DNA from: Acidimicrobiaceae bacterium
GTDB taxonomy: Bacteria > Actinomycetota > Acidimicrobiia > Acidimicrobiales > RAAP-2
Direction of reading: 5' to 3'
Assembly: GCA_003169675.1 (NCBI GenBank)
Contig: PNAT01000126.1
Span: 1-48,049, forward strand
DNA: 48,049 nucleotides
The translations under genes were made by a program, and so were the position numbers. Below are positions 34,051-43,182 of this stretch, in pieces (position 1 is the first letter of the stretch; every line of letters begins with the position of its first letter). The notes beneath the pieces were generated by a model, which saw only the letters and a list, made by a program, of their open reading frames with translations, was not told where the DNA came from and did no database searches.

Positions 34051-34226
34051 GGGACCGGCCTATTTCCTCGCCGACATGATCGCTCTCGCGGATCGGTACC
34101 GCCCCGTCTCCACCGGAGACCGGCCAGGAGCACCTCAGCGCCCTCCTCACGCAGGGTGCACCAAAGCTGCACCGAGGCGACGGCGACGCCACCTCGGGCT
34201 GTCACATGAACGAGGAGTTCCTTTAA
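34038..34226 (-). pseudogene. Possible N-terminal remnant of another glycosyltransferase
   Basis: The minus-strand frame reads LKELLVHVTARGGVAVASVQ and then LWCTLREEGAEVLLAGLRWR before turning into arginine-rich nonsense and stopping. The first 40 residues look like the first strand and helix of a GT-B enzyme (HV.ARGGVA..S..LW..LRE.G.EVLL). Nothing downstream continues the fold, and the frame runs into the next GT4 start. I read it as a truncated gene end, with low confidence. Confidence 0.35.
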
Positions 34227-34511
34227 AGCGGGCTGCCTTCCGGATCGAGCCGGAATTGGAGGAACACCAGGCATTTGCCAGGTTACCGCCTAACTACGGT
34301 CGGCCACTGCACCCCGAATGCGTCTCTTCCACACCTGCAAAGCCGAAACAGCTCGTTTGTGGGCGGCTTCGGCGCACTTTCGTGGAAAGGTTCAATAGCC
34401 GCTCTCCCTGTCTCCGCCTCGTCCCCTCTGTCCTCACGTCGCGGCTCGCTGTCAGGTTTGAACTGCTCTTAGTTTCGATCTGCCACACCTCCGGCTCCCG
34501 GACCGGGGCGG
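34051..34511. other. Intergenic region, mostly without recognisable features
   Basis: Apart from the possible GT remnant at its left end, this 460-base stretch has short open frames on both strands whose products are rich in Arg, Ser and Pro and match nothing I know. I see no terminator hairpin, RNA gene or inverted repeat. It may be decaying sequence or hold the promoter for the GT4-Wzy-kinase unit. Confidence 0.45.
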
Positions 34512-35372
34512 CTATGCGGTCGGTCGGGGTGCTGACATTCTCATGATGGCGTACCACGCGAACCTGGCCGTCTTACCGATCCTTGGAAGCACGGCAGCGT
34601 CCATCGAGGACAGACGGGCGACAAGCTGGTCCCTCAACTTCGATTCGGGTACTAGCAAGGCGAGAAGAGTGAAAAGACCGTAGAATTCCACGTCGACCTG
34701 CCCGAAATACGCCTTGGCCAGCTCGAAATCGCGGAGTAGGATCGGATGTTCGTCAGGAGTCCGCAACGATGGCGTCCGACGACGGAACTCATTGATCAAC
34801 GGGTTATGACCGAGCGGCTCCATGAACAGCCCGACACCGTCCGGCCTCATGACCCTTCGAAGTTGGTCGAACGCATGCTCCAGTTCCAGGTGATGAAGGA
34901 TACCGCGCCCACACACCACATCAAAAACTGACGCGTCGAAGCTCAGGTCTTCAGCATTCATCTGGTGACAAGAGATGTTCAGGCCCTCCGCGGCCGCGCG
35001 TTCACGGGTCTGCCGAATACCCTCTTCCGAGATGTCGATCGCAGAGACCACGGAGCCCGTTTTGGCGAGAGCGAACGCGTCGGTCCCGACCCCGCAACCA
35101 TATTCAAGGACATCGATTCCGGGCCCGGCGAGGGCCATGAGTTTTCCCGCATACACATTTGTGCACTCCTGAAGCACATCGTAAGACCTGCTGACCTTCG
35201 AACGCGTCCCTTCCTCAAAGGCCTGGTCGTGGAATGCCTGTTCCGATTGGTACCGGACATCGGCTGATACGGGAGTCAATGAGCCCACGGCACCATCCTC
35301 AGCTGCCGCCACATGCCCGGGCACGCTCGCTCGTGAACCCCGGCGCGTCATCCTTGATTTATCCCGGCCCAT
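34512..35372 (-). CDS. SAM-dependent methyltransferase (class I)
   Basis: A protein of up to 286 residues with the class I Rossmann signatures: motif I VLEYGCGVGTDAFALAK near residue 88, SAIDISEEGIRQTRERA (ribose-binding Asp), ISCHQMNAEDLSF, and FDVVCGRGILHHLELEHAFD. It resembles small-molecule and sugar methyltransferases of polysaccharide loci. The last 80 residues form an extra helical segment. ATG at 35372 and ATG at 35351 are both possible starts; neither has a well-spaced ribosome site. It may methylate a sugar of the repeat unit or a glycolipid (inference). Confidence 0.88.
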   Translation of the reverse strand: MGRDKSRMTRRGSRASVPGHVAAAEDGAVGSLTPVSADVRYQSEQAFHDQAFEEGTRSKVSRSYDVLQECTNVYAGKLMALAGPGIDVLEYGCGVGTDAFALAKTGSVVSAIDISEEGIRQTRERAAAEGLNISCHQMNAEDLSFDASVFDVVCGRGILHHLELEHAFDQLRRVMRPDGVGLFMEPLGHNPLINEFRRRTPSLRTPDEHPILLRDFELAKAYFGQVDVEFYGLFTLLALLVPESKLRDQLVARLSSMDAAVLPRIGKTARFAWYAIMRMSAPRPTA

Positions 35373-35462
35373 CCCTCGGATAGTAACCCGCGATCCTCAT
35401 TTACCATCAGTGGACCTCGCCCGGCCTTCGCGACGATGCCTCACGCATGGGCCGAGACCTTG

Positions 35463-36701
35463 TCACCGCCGCCGTCCCCAGGGGGCAGGCCTTCGCCGGG
35501 CGACGGCCCGATAGATCTCGGCCAGCGTTGCGGCCCGTTTTTCCAGACCGTGTTCGGCCACCGTCGTCTCTCGGCCTCGCCGACCCAGTCGCTCTCGCAA
35601 GGCGACATCGCCCAGGAGGTGCTCCAGAGCTCGGGCCAGTGCCTGTGGGTCGCCCGGCGTGATGAGGAGACCGTTGTCGCCGTTCTTGACGAACTCTGGG
35701 ATCCCCCCCGAAGATGGCGCCACCACGGGCACGCCACTGGCCTGCGCCTCCAGGACTGAAAGTCCAAAAGGCTCAGCCGCTGAGGCGTTGACCAGCACGT
35801 CGAGGCATCGCAGCACCTCCGGCACGTCAGCCCTCGGACCGACGAAACGGGCCCGCTGTCCCAGCAACCGAACTGCCTCTCCCCTGACCTGCCGCTCATA
35901 TTCTCCTGCGTCCAGTCCCGGCGACCCCACCACCACCAGTCGGGCGGTTGCGGCAGTGCCACCCAGGAGCGCCATGGCTCGGACCAACACGTCCACCCCC
36001 TTCATGGGGTCGATCCTGCCCACAATTCCCACCAGCAACCCGCCCGGATCGTCGGTGAGCATTCGGCGCACTGACGGGTCAGCCGGACCGGGCGAAAACC
36101 GCTGGAGATCTACAGCCTGGGGCACGACCCGGACACCGGCATTACTCCCGCCGCCAACCACGTCAGCCACCGCCGTGCTCACCGCCACTGTCGCCGTGGA
36201 CAGCCGGGCCGAAGCGGAAAGGAGCCGCCGCCCCATGCCCGGAGCGACCAGGTCGTGCAACTCAACTACTACCGGTCGCTTAGCCACGAGGCCCGCCAGC
36301 GCGCAATCCACATGCCCCCACAGACTTTCAGACTGCACGATGTCAAACGGCCGGGCGGCCCGGGCCACCATGCGGACCGTTCGCGCCGTGGCCAGTAGCT
36401 CGGTCGCCAGCGCGCTCGGACTCGGGCGACCGCCAACTTCACCGTCCGACCGTATGCCGGCGTGGAGCGGCAGCTCCAACGGGACGCGGGGCAAGCCGAG
36501 CTCGAGCCACGCCATCTCCAGCTCGCCACCCGGCGGTGATCCAAGGCTGAAATCGACCTGGAGACCACGCAATAGCGGCGCCACTTCCAACACGCTCCGC
36601 TCGAGCCCCCAGACCTGTCGCGACGAAATGACCACAAGGACTCGGATGCGGTCTTCGAGCAATGGAGTCCTACTCGTGCTCAACGCTCCACCGTGATCCA
36701 T
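35463..36701 (-). CDS. GT4 glycosyltransferase
   Basis: A 412-residue GT-B enzyme: RIRVLVVISSRQVWGLERSV, FDIVQSESLWGHVDCALAGL, GIVGRIDPMKGVDVLVRAM (donor phosphate site) and EPFGLSVLEAQASGVPVVAP (EX7E). The reading frame is open for 121 further codons upstream, but those overlap the GT2 gene and have proline/arginine-rich, non-GT sequence. ATG at 36701 with GGGAG five bases upstream is the better start and overlaps the GT2 stop by 22 bases, implying coupled translation. Confidence 0.92.
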   Translation of the reverse strand: MDHGGALSTSRTPLLEDRIRVLVVISSRQVWGLERSVLEVAPLLRGLQVDFSLGSPPGGELEMAWLELGLPRVPLELPLHAGIRSDGEVGGRPSPSALATELLATARTVRMVARAARPFDIVQSESLWGHVDCALAGLVAKRPVVVELHDLVAPGMGRRLLSASARLSTATVAVSTAVADVVGGGSNAGVRVVPQAVDLQRFSPGPADPSVRRMLTDDPGGLLVGIVGRIDPMKGVDVLVRAMALLGGTAATARLVVVGSPGLDAGEYERQVRGEAVRLLGQRARFVGPRADVPEVLRCLDVLVNASAAEPFGLSVLEAQASGVPVVAPSSGGIPEFVKNGDNGLLITPGDPQALARALEHLLGDVALRERLGRRGRETTVAEHGLEKRAATLAEIYRAVARRRPAPWGRRR

Positions 36702-37861
36702 GCGGTCTCCCGACCTCCCCGGAAGTACCGAAGCAGTCCCCCAAGTGCCACCCCTTGGAGAAAGAGGATCTGGCTGGCCATCACAATCGGCGCACGCCAC
36801 CAGCGTCCGGCGGGGGGCGGGCGCCACAGCCCCCATATTCCAACGGCATGCCCAACAAGGAAGAGTCGGGCCATACGGCTGGATCGGAGGCGCCTGACGG
36901 CCACGCCCAAAAGCAGAACGTGAGCGAGTGGGCCCAACGTATACCGCCCGAGCCGGTGTCCCCAAATCTCCACGGCCACCAGCCCCCCCGACGGACCTAG
37001 CTGGTGCCGCCGGCAAACGAACACGTGGAGAGCGTTGGCCACACTTCGGGTCCGACGTTCCCATTGGTCGGCCAGCGACGATGCCGGCGGATCAATCGCC
37101 CGGGCCCCGGGCTCGTAGGCGATGCGCCATCCCCGCTCGGCCAGATCGAGTGCTGCCCAGACATCGTCAATGGCTACATCGCGGGGAATGGGCTGCCAAG
37201 CCTCGGCCCGGAACGCGGTGAACTCCCCCACCAGCGCGATCGTCGTCCCGAGTGCCGACTCGCGCTGCTTGAGCCAGGACTCGAACCGCCAGTACATGCT
37301 CTCTCCTCCGCCATCCTCCTCCGTCTTCTCGCCGGTCACCGCGCCGATTGATAGGTCGTCAAAGTGGCGGACGAGAGCGCTCAGCCCACCGGGCGCCAAC
37401 CGATTGTTGGCGTCGGTGATCACCACGATGGGTGTGTGGGACTCCGAGAACCCCTGGTTCAACGCTTGGGACTTGCCCAGACGATCGGGGCCGGAGAGAA
37501 CCCGGGCGCCGGCTCGCTCGGCAGCAGCTGCCGTGTCCGGGTCTCCGTCCGCCACCACCAACACTTCAAGCGGCCCGGGATAACCATTGGCCTGCACGTC
37601 CTCCACCTTGGCGCCGATGACTCCAGCCTCGCGGTATGCGGGAACAAGGACGGTTATCGGTGGCCACGAAGGAGGGTCAGGTGGGACGACCGGTTTCAAT
37701 TTTGACCGATGGGATGCCCACGCCAACCACGCGGGATACAAGACATGGCTCGAGCACGCCACAGCAGCGAGACTGCCCACAAGCAGCCTGGATTGACGCG
37801 ACACCCCTACGTGTTCCTCTTCCAACCAATTCCCGAACGGAGTTCCTTCAATTCGTTGCAC
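36680..37861 (-). CDS. GT2 membrane glycosyltransferase (cellulose synthase-like fold)
   Basis: A protein of up to 393 residues. After a membrane helix (LLVGSLAAVACSSHVLYPAW) comes a GT-A domain with PPITVLVPAYREAGVIGAKV, EVLVVADGDPDTAAAA, PIVVITDANNRLAPGG (DxN/D metal site) and DVAIDDVWAALDLAERGWRI. The QWERRTRSVANALH segment stands where processive GT2 enzymes have QxxRW. Three more hydrophobic segments follow. QWERR rather than QxxRW and the short membrane part leave it open whether it is processive. GTG at 37861 has no clear ribosome site; GTG at 37804 is an alternative. Confidence 0.88.
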   Translation of the reverse strand: MQRIEGTPFGNWLEEEHVGVSRQSRLLVGSLAAVACSSHVLYPAWLAWASHRSKLKPVVPPDPPSWPPITVLVPAYREAGVIGAKVEDVQANGYPGPLEVLVVADGDPDTAAAAERAGARVLSGPDRLGKSQALNQGFSESHTPIVVITDANNRLAPGGLSALVRHFDDLSIGAVTGEKTEEDGGGESMYWRFESWLKQRESALGTTIALVGEFTAFRAEAWQPIPRDVAIDDVWAALDLAERGWRIAYEPGARAIDPPASSLADQWERRTRSVANALHVFVCRRHQLGPSGGLVAVEIWGHRLGRYTLGPLAHVLLLGVAVRRLRSSRMARLFLVGHAVGIWGLWRPPPAGRWWRAPIVMASQILFLQGVALGGLLRYFRGGRETAWITVER

Positions 37862-37903
37862 ACGAATTTACAAAGCTACCCCACCGAACAACGGACCATC
37901 TGG

Positions 37904-39130
37904 TCATGATCCAGTCGGTCGAGGATCGCCAAACGTGTCAGGAAGGGGACCGGCAACCGCACCGAACATGCTCCCTTCGTCCGCGTGGGAATCGCGGGCG
38001 GACCTGGATCGATTTGCGAGAACCTGCTGATATACCGCCATCGTCCCGGATACCGTCAGGCGACCCGCAAGTTTCGGCGGGCGAGGCAGTGGATGTCCGC
38101 CAAGCACCTCGGTCAAGGTCTCGGACCACAGTGCCGCATCCAAGGGCACAACTCGACCTGCACTTGATCGGAGAACTTCTTCGGACAATGAAGGGGACGC
38201 CAGCACGGGAGTCCCGACGGCCAACCCGCGGTGCAGCACCCCGGAATGGGCGCCGTGGCGGTAGGGAAGGACGAGGACGTCGGCGGCAGCCGCCCACCAG
38301 TCGACCTGCTCTTCGGGAACGAAGCCTCGCCGGACCTCGACTCCGGGTGTCCGCTCGAGCTCGTCAAGTGCGGGGCATTCATACGGGTCACCGACAAGGA
38401 GAAGGCGCGCATCTGGGAGAGCCGCCGCCACCTTTGGCCAAGCCTCGGCAATCAGTCCGATCCCTTTGTATGGTCGGAGAAGTCCCAAAAGGAGAGCCGT
38501 CGGTTGGTCTGCCAACCCCAATCGGCCGCGAGCCTCACTGCGGCTGATGGAAGCCCTCCCGAGGCGAAGATCAACCGGAACCACATGGACCGGAGTCCCT
38601 CCGGCACTGGACTCGACCAACTGGAGAGGCTCATGGCCGTGAATGATGACCGCATCGGCGACCCGCCACCGTTTCGCTTGATGGGCGAGCTCTCTCACTC
38701 CGGACTCATGTGGGATCGGGTCGTGCGCGGTGATGACCAGCGGATATCGGCGGGCAATCAGTCGAAGTACTAGGTGATCGATTCCGGGCACCACGTCGGT
38801 CTGCACGTGAACCACATCGGGACGAGTTCGGGCGACGGCACGCAGAAGCGTCAACGCCGCCGGGCCTAGGTCGGCCAAGCGCAAGCGGTACAACGCGAAG
38901 CGCCCCAATCGGTCGATATCCGGACCCCATCGACCGCCGGCGAGCACAGCGCCTTCGTCACCGACTCCCTCCGGTGCCGCCAGCACGACGTCGACCCCTT
39001 CTTCACGCAGCTCTCGCTTGAGTTCCGCGGTATACGTGGCAATGCCACCACGGTCCGAGGCGTCCACCAGGAGAACCTTCAGGCGGTGTTCCTTTCCTGA
39101 CCCGGCCGGCGCGGGGACAACATCGGGCAT
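37904..39130 (-). CDS. GT4 glycosyltransferase
   Basis: A 408-residue GT-B transferase. KVLLVDASDRGGIATYTAEL near residue 18 is the N-terminal acceptor loop, DVVHVQTDVVPGIDHLVLRL a core strand, ALLLGLLRPYKGIGLIAEAW the donor site, and ADVLVLPYRHGAHSGVLHRG replaces the standard EX7E with a HSGVL form. A frame open upstream for 231 codons is Cys/Arg-rich and overlaps the membrane GT gene, so ATG at 39130 (GGGGAAG eleven bases upstream) is chosen. The C-terminal tail after residue 365 is short, basic and probably disordered. Confidence 0.9.
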   Translation of the reverse strand: MPDVVPAPAGSGKEHRLKVLLVDASDRGGIATYTAELKRELREEGVDVVLAAPEGVGDEGAVLAGGRWGPDIDRLGRFALYRLRLADLGPAALTLLRAVARTRPDVVHVQTDVVPGIDHLVLRLIARRYPLVITAHDPIPHESGVRELAHQAKRWRVADAVIIHGHEPLQLVESSAGGTPVHVVPVDLRLGRASISRSEARGRLGLADQPTALLLGLLRPYKGIGLIAEAWPKVAAALPDARLLLVGDPYECPALDELERTPGVEVRRGFVPEEQVDWWAAAADVLVLPYRHGAHSGVLHRGLAVGTPVLASPSLSEEVLRSSAGRVVPLDAALWSETLTEVLGGHPLPRPPKLAGRLTVSGTMAVYQQVLANRSRSARDSHADEGSMFGAVAGPLPDTFGDPRPTGS

Positions 39131-39159
39131 GTCCGAGGCTACTTCCCCGAAGGCATTCT

Positions 39160-40689
39160 CTACTGGACCCCCGAGCGGACTTCCTCGACCACTTCCACTC
39201 CCTTGAAGGACTTCGTGTGCGTCACTCCAAAGCCGTCGCGGTGAAGGCCCGCTGTCACCGCGTGCAATTGCTGGGGAGTGTATTTCTGATCGCACAACAC
39301 GAGCCACACCCGCTGGTACCTGAGAGCAGCCTGTGCCACGGCTCTCTCGCTCACAGATACGTACAAATCGAAGCGCAGCGGATCGACGCCCCAAGTGAGC
39401 GACGGGTAGACCGGATGAACCTTCGCAGACCAAGGAGGTTCCTGCCCTACATACCATTCGAAAGGAATGCGAACGTAGGGCGCCACAAACAAGACGCCAT
39501 CTCCCGGCCGCGAGGCATTTCCAACATAGGCGACAGTGCTCCGCCAATCCTGCGATCCGGCCGAGTTGTACCACATCACCGTCGCAATTGATGAAGCCCC
39601 GAGAATCATTACGCCGCCGATTGTCGCGGCCAGCCGTTTGAGACGGCCCACAGGTAAAGACGAGTCGGTCGCACGGGCCACAATTGCTCCTACAAGTATG
39701 GCGGCGGGTGGAACACATACCATGAGATATCGAATGACGAGCAACGGCTTGTAGACAACAGAAAGCAGGATGACCGCCGCCAGAGGTACTCCCAACCAAC
39801 AGAGAGCGAAGAGCCAAGCCCAATTGCGCTCAAATGCCGCCAGGAGGGTTTGGTGTCGACGTACCAAGAGCACCACGACGAACAGACCGACCATGAGGAC
39901 CACTGCGCCCAAGTCGAGCAACACATGGGGTACAGCATCCCTGATCCTTGTCAGGATGTGACCCGCTGACGAACCAGCGGCCCAGTCGACTCCTGAACTG
40001 TCGGTAGCCCTGATGAGGAGGGCAAGGGGAACCAGAAGAACGAGCACCGCGCCCCAAGTTGGAGCTAGTTTTCGCCAGGGGATACTCCGGTTGGGAAGGA
40101 ATGCCAGCGACACGGCATGGCTCAGCGGAACCAAGGCCGCCCAGAAATTGGTGTACGCCGCCAGAACAGTGACCAACGTGTAACCGGTCCAAGTGACCCA
40201 AGGTTGCGAAAGTGGTTTTTGGATCCCCCGGATGAAGAGAAAGGAGGAAGCACTCACCAACACGAGGCAGAGGGAATAACCCCGGACGTCCTGGGCGAAC
40301 TCCACGAACAGCGGATCAACTGCCAGCAGCAAGCCGCAGATAAGGGCAGCCTTTTGGCCAAACAGGTCGCGAGTGACCATTATCACGACCGCAAGTGCAC
40401 CGACTGCGGCAATTACCGAAAGACTCCGCAACGCAGCTTCTCCATGACCGAAGAAGACCCAACCCCGAAGAAAGAGGTAGTAGAGGGCCATGTTGGGTTC
40501 GCGATGTGCCACCACCTCGGTGAACCGGTGCCACGGCGCAGTCGCCAGACTGGAGCTTACGGATTCGTCCAGCCACAAGCTGTGCGATCCCAAGAAGATT
40601 GTGCCGAGCACGCCACCGAGGATCAGTTCACCGCCCACGGCCAGACGCCACTTCGTGCGGCCGCCCTCACTCTCGAGTTCCTCGCCCAT
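39160..40689 (-). CDS. GT39/PMT-like membrane glycosyltransferase
   Basis: A 509-residue membrane protein with about 10-12 helices. The first extracytoplasmic loop has the sequence SHSLWLDESVSSSLATAPWH, where the Asp-Glu pair matches the catalytic acid of GT39/ArnT-type (PMT_2) enzymes, followed by AHREPNMALYYLFLRGWVFF. EFAQDVRGYSLCLVLVSAS is a second family motif. Such enzymes use polyprenyl-phosphate sugars as donors on the outer face of the membrane. The C-terminal 110 residues form a soluble domain. It may add a side sugar to the polysaccharide or glycosylate surface proteins. Confidence 0.87.
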   Translation of the reverse strand: MGEELESEGGRTKWRLAVGGELILGGVLGTIFLGSHSLWLDESVSSSLATAPWHRFTEVVAHREPNMALYYLFLRGWVFFGHGEAALRSLSVIAAVGALAVVIMVTRDLFGQKAALICGLLLAVDPLFVEFAQDVRGYSLCLVLVSASSFLFIRGIQKPLSQPWVTWTGYTLVTVLAAYTNFWAALVPLSHAVSLAFLPNRSIPWRKLAPTWGAVLVLLVPLALLIRATDSSGVDWAAGSSAGHILTRIRDAVPHVLLDLGAVVLMVGLFVVVLLVRRHQTLLAAFERNWAWLFALCWLGVPLAAVILLSVVYKPLLVIRYLMVCVPPAAILVGAIVARATDSSLPVGRLKRLAATIGGVMILGASSIATVMWYNSAGSQDWRSTVAYVGNASRPGDGVLFVAPYVRIPFEWYVGQEPPWSAKVHPVYPSLTWGVDPLRFDLYVSVSERAVAQAALRYQRVWLVLCDQKYTPQQLHAVTAGLHRDGFGVTHTKSFKGVEVVEEVRSGVQ

Positions 40690-40853
40690 GTGCCGACGGA
40701 TCCTACCGGGCTTCAGATGACGGATTCCTCCGACAGGAACGCATCAACATCCATCCGAACCTTCAAGGCATTCCTGCCATGGGCCTGCCCCCGCCAGCGT
40801 CTCTCAGGCCGGCATGTTCAGAGGTGAAGAGCTCCCCCTCGTCCGGTCGATTC

Positions 40854-42278
40854 TTAGTTCCGGATCTGCCTCACGACTGCGCCTGCGGTACGGGCCAGGA
40901 TGACCAGATCGCCACCCATCGACCAGTTGTCGATGTAGTGGTTGTCGAACCATGCCCGCTCGTCAATTGACGTGTCTCCCCGCAGCCCGTTGACTTGGGC
41001 CAGCCCGGTCAGGCCAGCGGGAACCCGGAGTCGGTCCTGGTAGTGGGGTACCTCCAGCTCGAACTGTCCCACGAAGAACGGACGCTCGGGTCGGGGACCA
41101 ACCAAGGACATATCGCCGCGCAGGACGTTCCACAACTGGGGCAGTTCGTCTAGAGAGGTCTTGCGTATGAAGACTCCGATTGCTGTGACCCGCGCATCTG
41201 AATCTACGTTCCACTGGGTGTCCGAATCGCCGTTGACCCGCATTGAACGGAACTTCAAGACGTCGACAGCCTCGCCTCGCTTTCCGACCCGAGACTGGCG
41301 GAAGTAGACGGGCCCCGGGCTCGTGAGCTTCACGGCCAACGCGAGAGCGCCGTAAATCGGGGAGCACACCACCAGCAAGAGCCCAGCCACGACCACGTCG
41401 AAGATCCGCTTGGTCATACGAGGAGCCATGCGCAAGGCGGCTCGCGGGAGGTGCAGCAGGGGGTACCCCCAGACAACGTCGACATTCTTGCCCTGGTCGG
41501 CAAATCCCAGCTCAAAGAAGCGAGGAAGGACATGAATATCGACATCCGCGTTATCGCTCGCCCTGAGCACATCCACCAGGTCGTAGTCACGGCCAATCCC
41601 GAAGGCAATCACCAGGCGGTCGATTTTCTCGTCGCGCAGGATCTTGTCGAGGTGTTCAATACGGCCGAGCCACGGGTGCGGAAGCTCCTCACCCTCGCAG
41701 TCGTCGAGGAACCCGACCGGACGAAGCCCGTACTCGGGATGCTCGTCCAATGTCTCGGCGAAGCGCACTGCCACCTGGCCCGCCCCGACAATCAGCGTGC
41801 GCTCTCCGAACGCTCCGCGCTTCCGTCCCTGACGAATGGTGGCATAGCCGAGAGCTCGGGCGACGAGTACGGCGACCACGGCAATGCCGGCCGCGCTGCC
41901 TATCTTCAAGAACGTCCCGGTGTACCCGCCTAGCCCTTCTAGAGTCGCAAGCACCACCAGCGAGACGGCGACAGATGTGACAATGGGCTTGGCATCGCGG
42001 GCCACACTCATGGTGATTCGGGTCCGATACTGGCCACGCAATCCGGCCACGCCCAGGACACCCATCACGAATGCCGGCACCCACCATTGGAGGACATTGG
42101 GAACGAAGGCTGCCAGCACGATCGCCAGCGCGACCACGTCACCAGCAGCCACCACTTTGCCGTACGAGACCGTTCGGCGCGAGCGCGCGGTGCCTTCCCG
42201 GGGCGCGGTCCTAGTGTGGTCTGGCGCTCCGCTGGGGAGCCATGACCGGTAGTCGCGGCCGATGGTGACGGATGACAT
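40854..42278 (-). CDS. Polyprenyl-phosphate sugar phosphotransferase (initiating)
   Basis: A 474-residue WbaP/CpsE-type enzyme that starts the repeat unit by moving a sugar-1-phosphate to undecaprenyl phosphate. Four N-terminal helices precede a CoA-binding-like domain ([20 protein letters not shown]). The C-terminal catalytic domain begins [20 protein letters not shown] and includes [49 protein letters not shown] and VGPRPE. All hallmark residues of the bacterial sugar transferase family are present. ATG at 42278 has GGAGGAG nine bases upstream. It is the logical first enzyme of the polysaccharide pathway encoded to its left. Confidence 0.95.
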   Translation of the reverse strand: MSSVTIGRDYRSWLPSGAPDHTRTAPREGTARSRRTVSYGKVVAAGDVVALAIVLAAFVPNVLQWWVPAFVMGVLGVAGLRGQYRTRITMSVARDAKPIVTSVAVSLVVLATLEGLGGYTGTFLKIGSAAGIAVVAVLVARALGYATIRQGRKRGAFGERTLIVGAGQVAVRFAETLDEHPEYGLRPVGFLDDCEGEELPHPWLGRIEHLDKILRDEKIDRLVIAFGIGRDYDLVDVLRASDNADVDIHVLPRFFELGFADQGKNVDVVWGYPLLHLPRAALRMAPRMTKRIFDVVVAGLLLVVCSPIYGALALAVKLTSPGPVYFRQSRVGKRGEAVDVLKFRSMRVNGDSDTQWNVDSDARVTAIGVFIRKTSLDELPQLWNVLRGDMSLVGPRPERPFFVGQFELEVPHYQDRLRVPAGLTGLAQVNGLRGDTSIDERAWFDNHYIDNWSMGGDLVILARTAGAVVRQIRN

Positions 42279-42367
42279 TGCCAACTTCTCCTCCCTGGTG
42301 TCGTGTTGCCGGACTGATGACGTCGTTATCTGATATTCGGGCGTGCCGGAGCCCGTGAGTCGGCCTA

Positions 42368-42682
42368 CTAAGCGGTGCGACGCCTGCTGCGACGGACCAG
42401 CACCGTGCCCGCACCCACTGCGCCGACACCAATCAAAGCCATCTCACTGAGATCTGCTCCGGTGAAAGCCAAGCTGGAAGGCGAGGATGTCGGAGTTGTC
42501 GGGAATCCTTGGCCGTTGGAAGCTGTGGTCACGCCCGAGTTCGGACTGCTACAACCCATGTAGCAGGTGTCGTCTGCTCCGGCCGCACTCGGCAGCATGC
42601 TCACGGCCGGGATAGCCAACAGGGCGCCGATTCCAACGGCACAGGCCAAACCCTTTGCTTTGTGTCCGAGTTGCTCTCGCAT
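42368..42682 (-). CDS. Small secreted protein with LAFTG sorting signal
   Basis: A 104-residue precursor. It has a signal peptide (LACAVGIGALLAIPAVSMLP ending near SAAGA), then only about 40 mature residues with two cysteines (DDTCYMGCSSPNSG) and a Thr/Ser/Pro-rich stretch. The C-terminal sorting signal is LAFTGADLSEMALIGVGAVG followed by RRSRRR. LAxTG is the motif of class E sortases of high-GC actinobacteria, so it is probably anchored to the cell wall, although no sortase is in the window. ATG at 42682 is six bases from GAGG. It lies directly upstream of the sugar transferase gene. Confidence 0.85.
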   Translation of the reverse strand: MREQLGHKAKGLACAVGIGALLAIPAVSMLPSAAGADDTCYMGCSSPNSGVTTASNGQGFPTTPTSSPSSLAFTGADLSEMALIGVGAVGAGTVLVRRSRRRTA

Positions 42683-43182
42683 GATCATCCTCTTTCAATC
42701 CTTATCCAGTGATGGGCATTTTGCCCACCCTTTGGAGCCATTTGCTGGTATCACTTTACACTGTGACCAGGATCTTTTGCCCATGCCAAACCTGGTCTTC
42801 ACGCATTCTTCATATCGCCAACTTGGCTTGCCAAGCTGATCACTTCGATGCTCACGGTAAAGGTACCGCTAGTCACTCTTTTGTCACTCGGCTTGCTCGG
42901 CAGGTCGCAGCGGCCGAAGGGAGGCGTTCTCCCCGAGGACCCGGTGCCGTGAGAGCAGCCCTCGGCAGGGAGTGACATCGCCCCTGTTCAGCCTTCCAAT
43001 CATGTCCGGATTGACGACCACTATTTGGGATAACGAAAGGCCCAGACCAATCTTGTGTTGAGCACGACATTCATTTGGCGGGCGTCTTAGCAAATCGGTT
43101 TCCAAGATCCAAGATTCGATGCCATTGTGATCTCCCGAGGAACGTCGTACTCTTCTCCTCACTGTAATGACTTCATTGGTAA
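42683..43182. other. Intergenic region upstream of the LAFTG gene; contains small inverted repeats
   Basis: The 500 bases between the transposase stop and the LAFTG start should contain one end of the insertion sequence and the LAFTG promoter. Two short perfect inverted repeats are present: TGGGCA-TTT-TGCCCA (42713-42727), about 30 bases upstream of the LAFTG start, and CTTGGC-TT-GCCAAG (42822-42835). I could not find a copy of the sequence flanking the transposase start here, so the IS end is unresolved. No aptamer core is visible. Confidence 0.45.

Noticed and set aside
34294-34557. Minus-strand 87-residue open frame upstream of the GT4 gene
   Set aside because: It overlaps the 3' end of the methyltransferase gene, is Arg/Ser-rich and has no recognisable motif.
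36702-37064. Long N-terminal extension of the GT4 gene overlapping the GT2 gene
   Set aside because: The extension is Pro/Arg/Gly-rich, not GT-like, and the ATG at 36701 has a good ribosome site.
39131-39823. 231-residue extension of the GT4 gene at 37904-39130
   Set aside because: It is the shadow of the GT39-like membrane gene and is rich in Cys and Arg.
42641-42665. Third GEMM aptamer (CAAAGCAAAGGGTTTGGCC)
   Set aside because: The order and spacing of the core elements are wrong, and the bases lie inside the LAFTG signal-peptide coding region.
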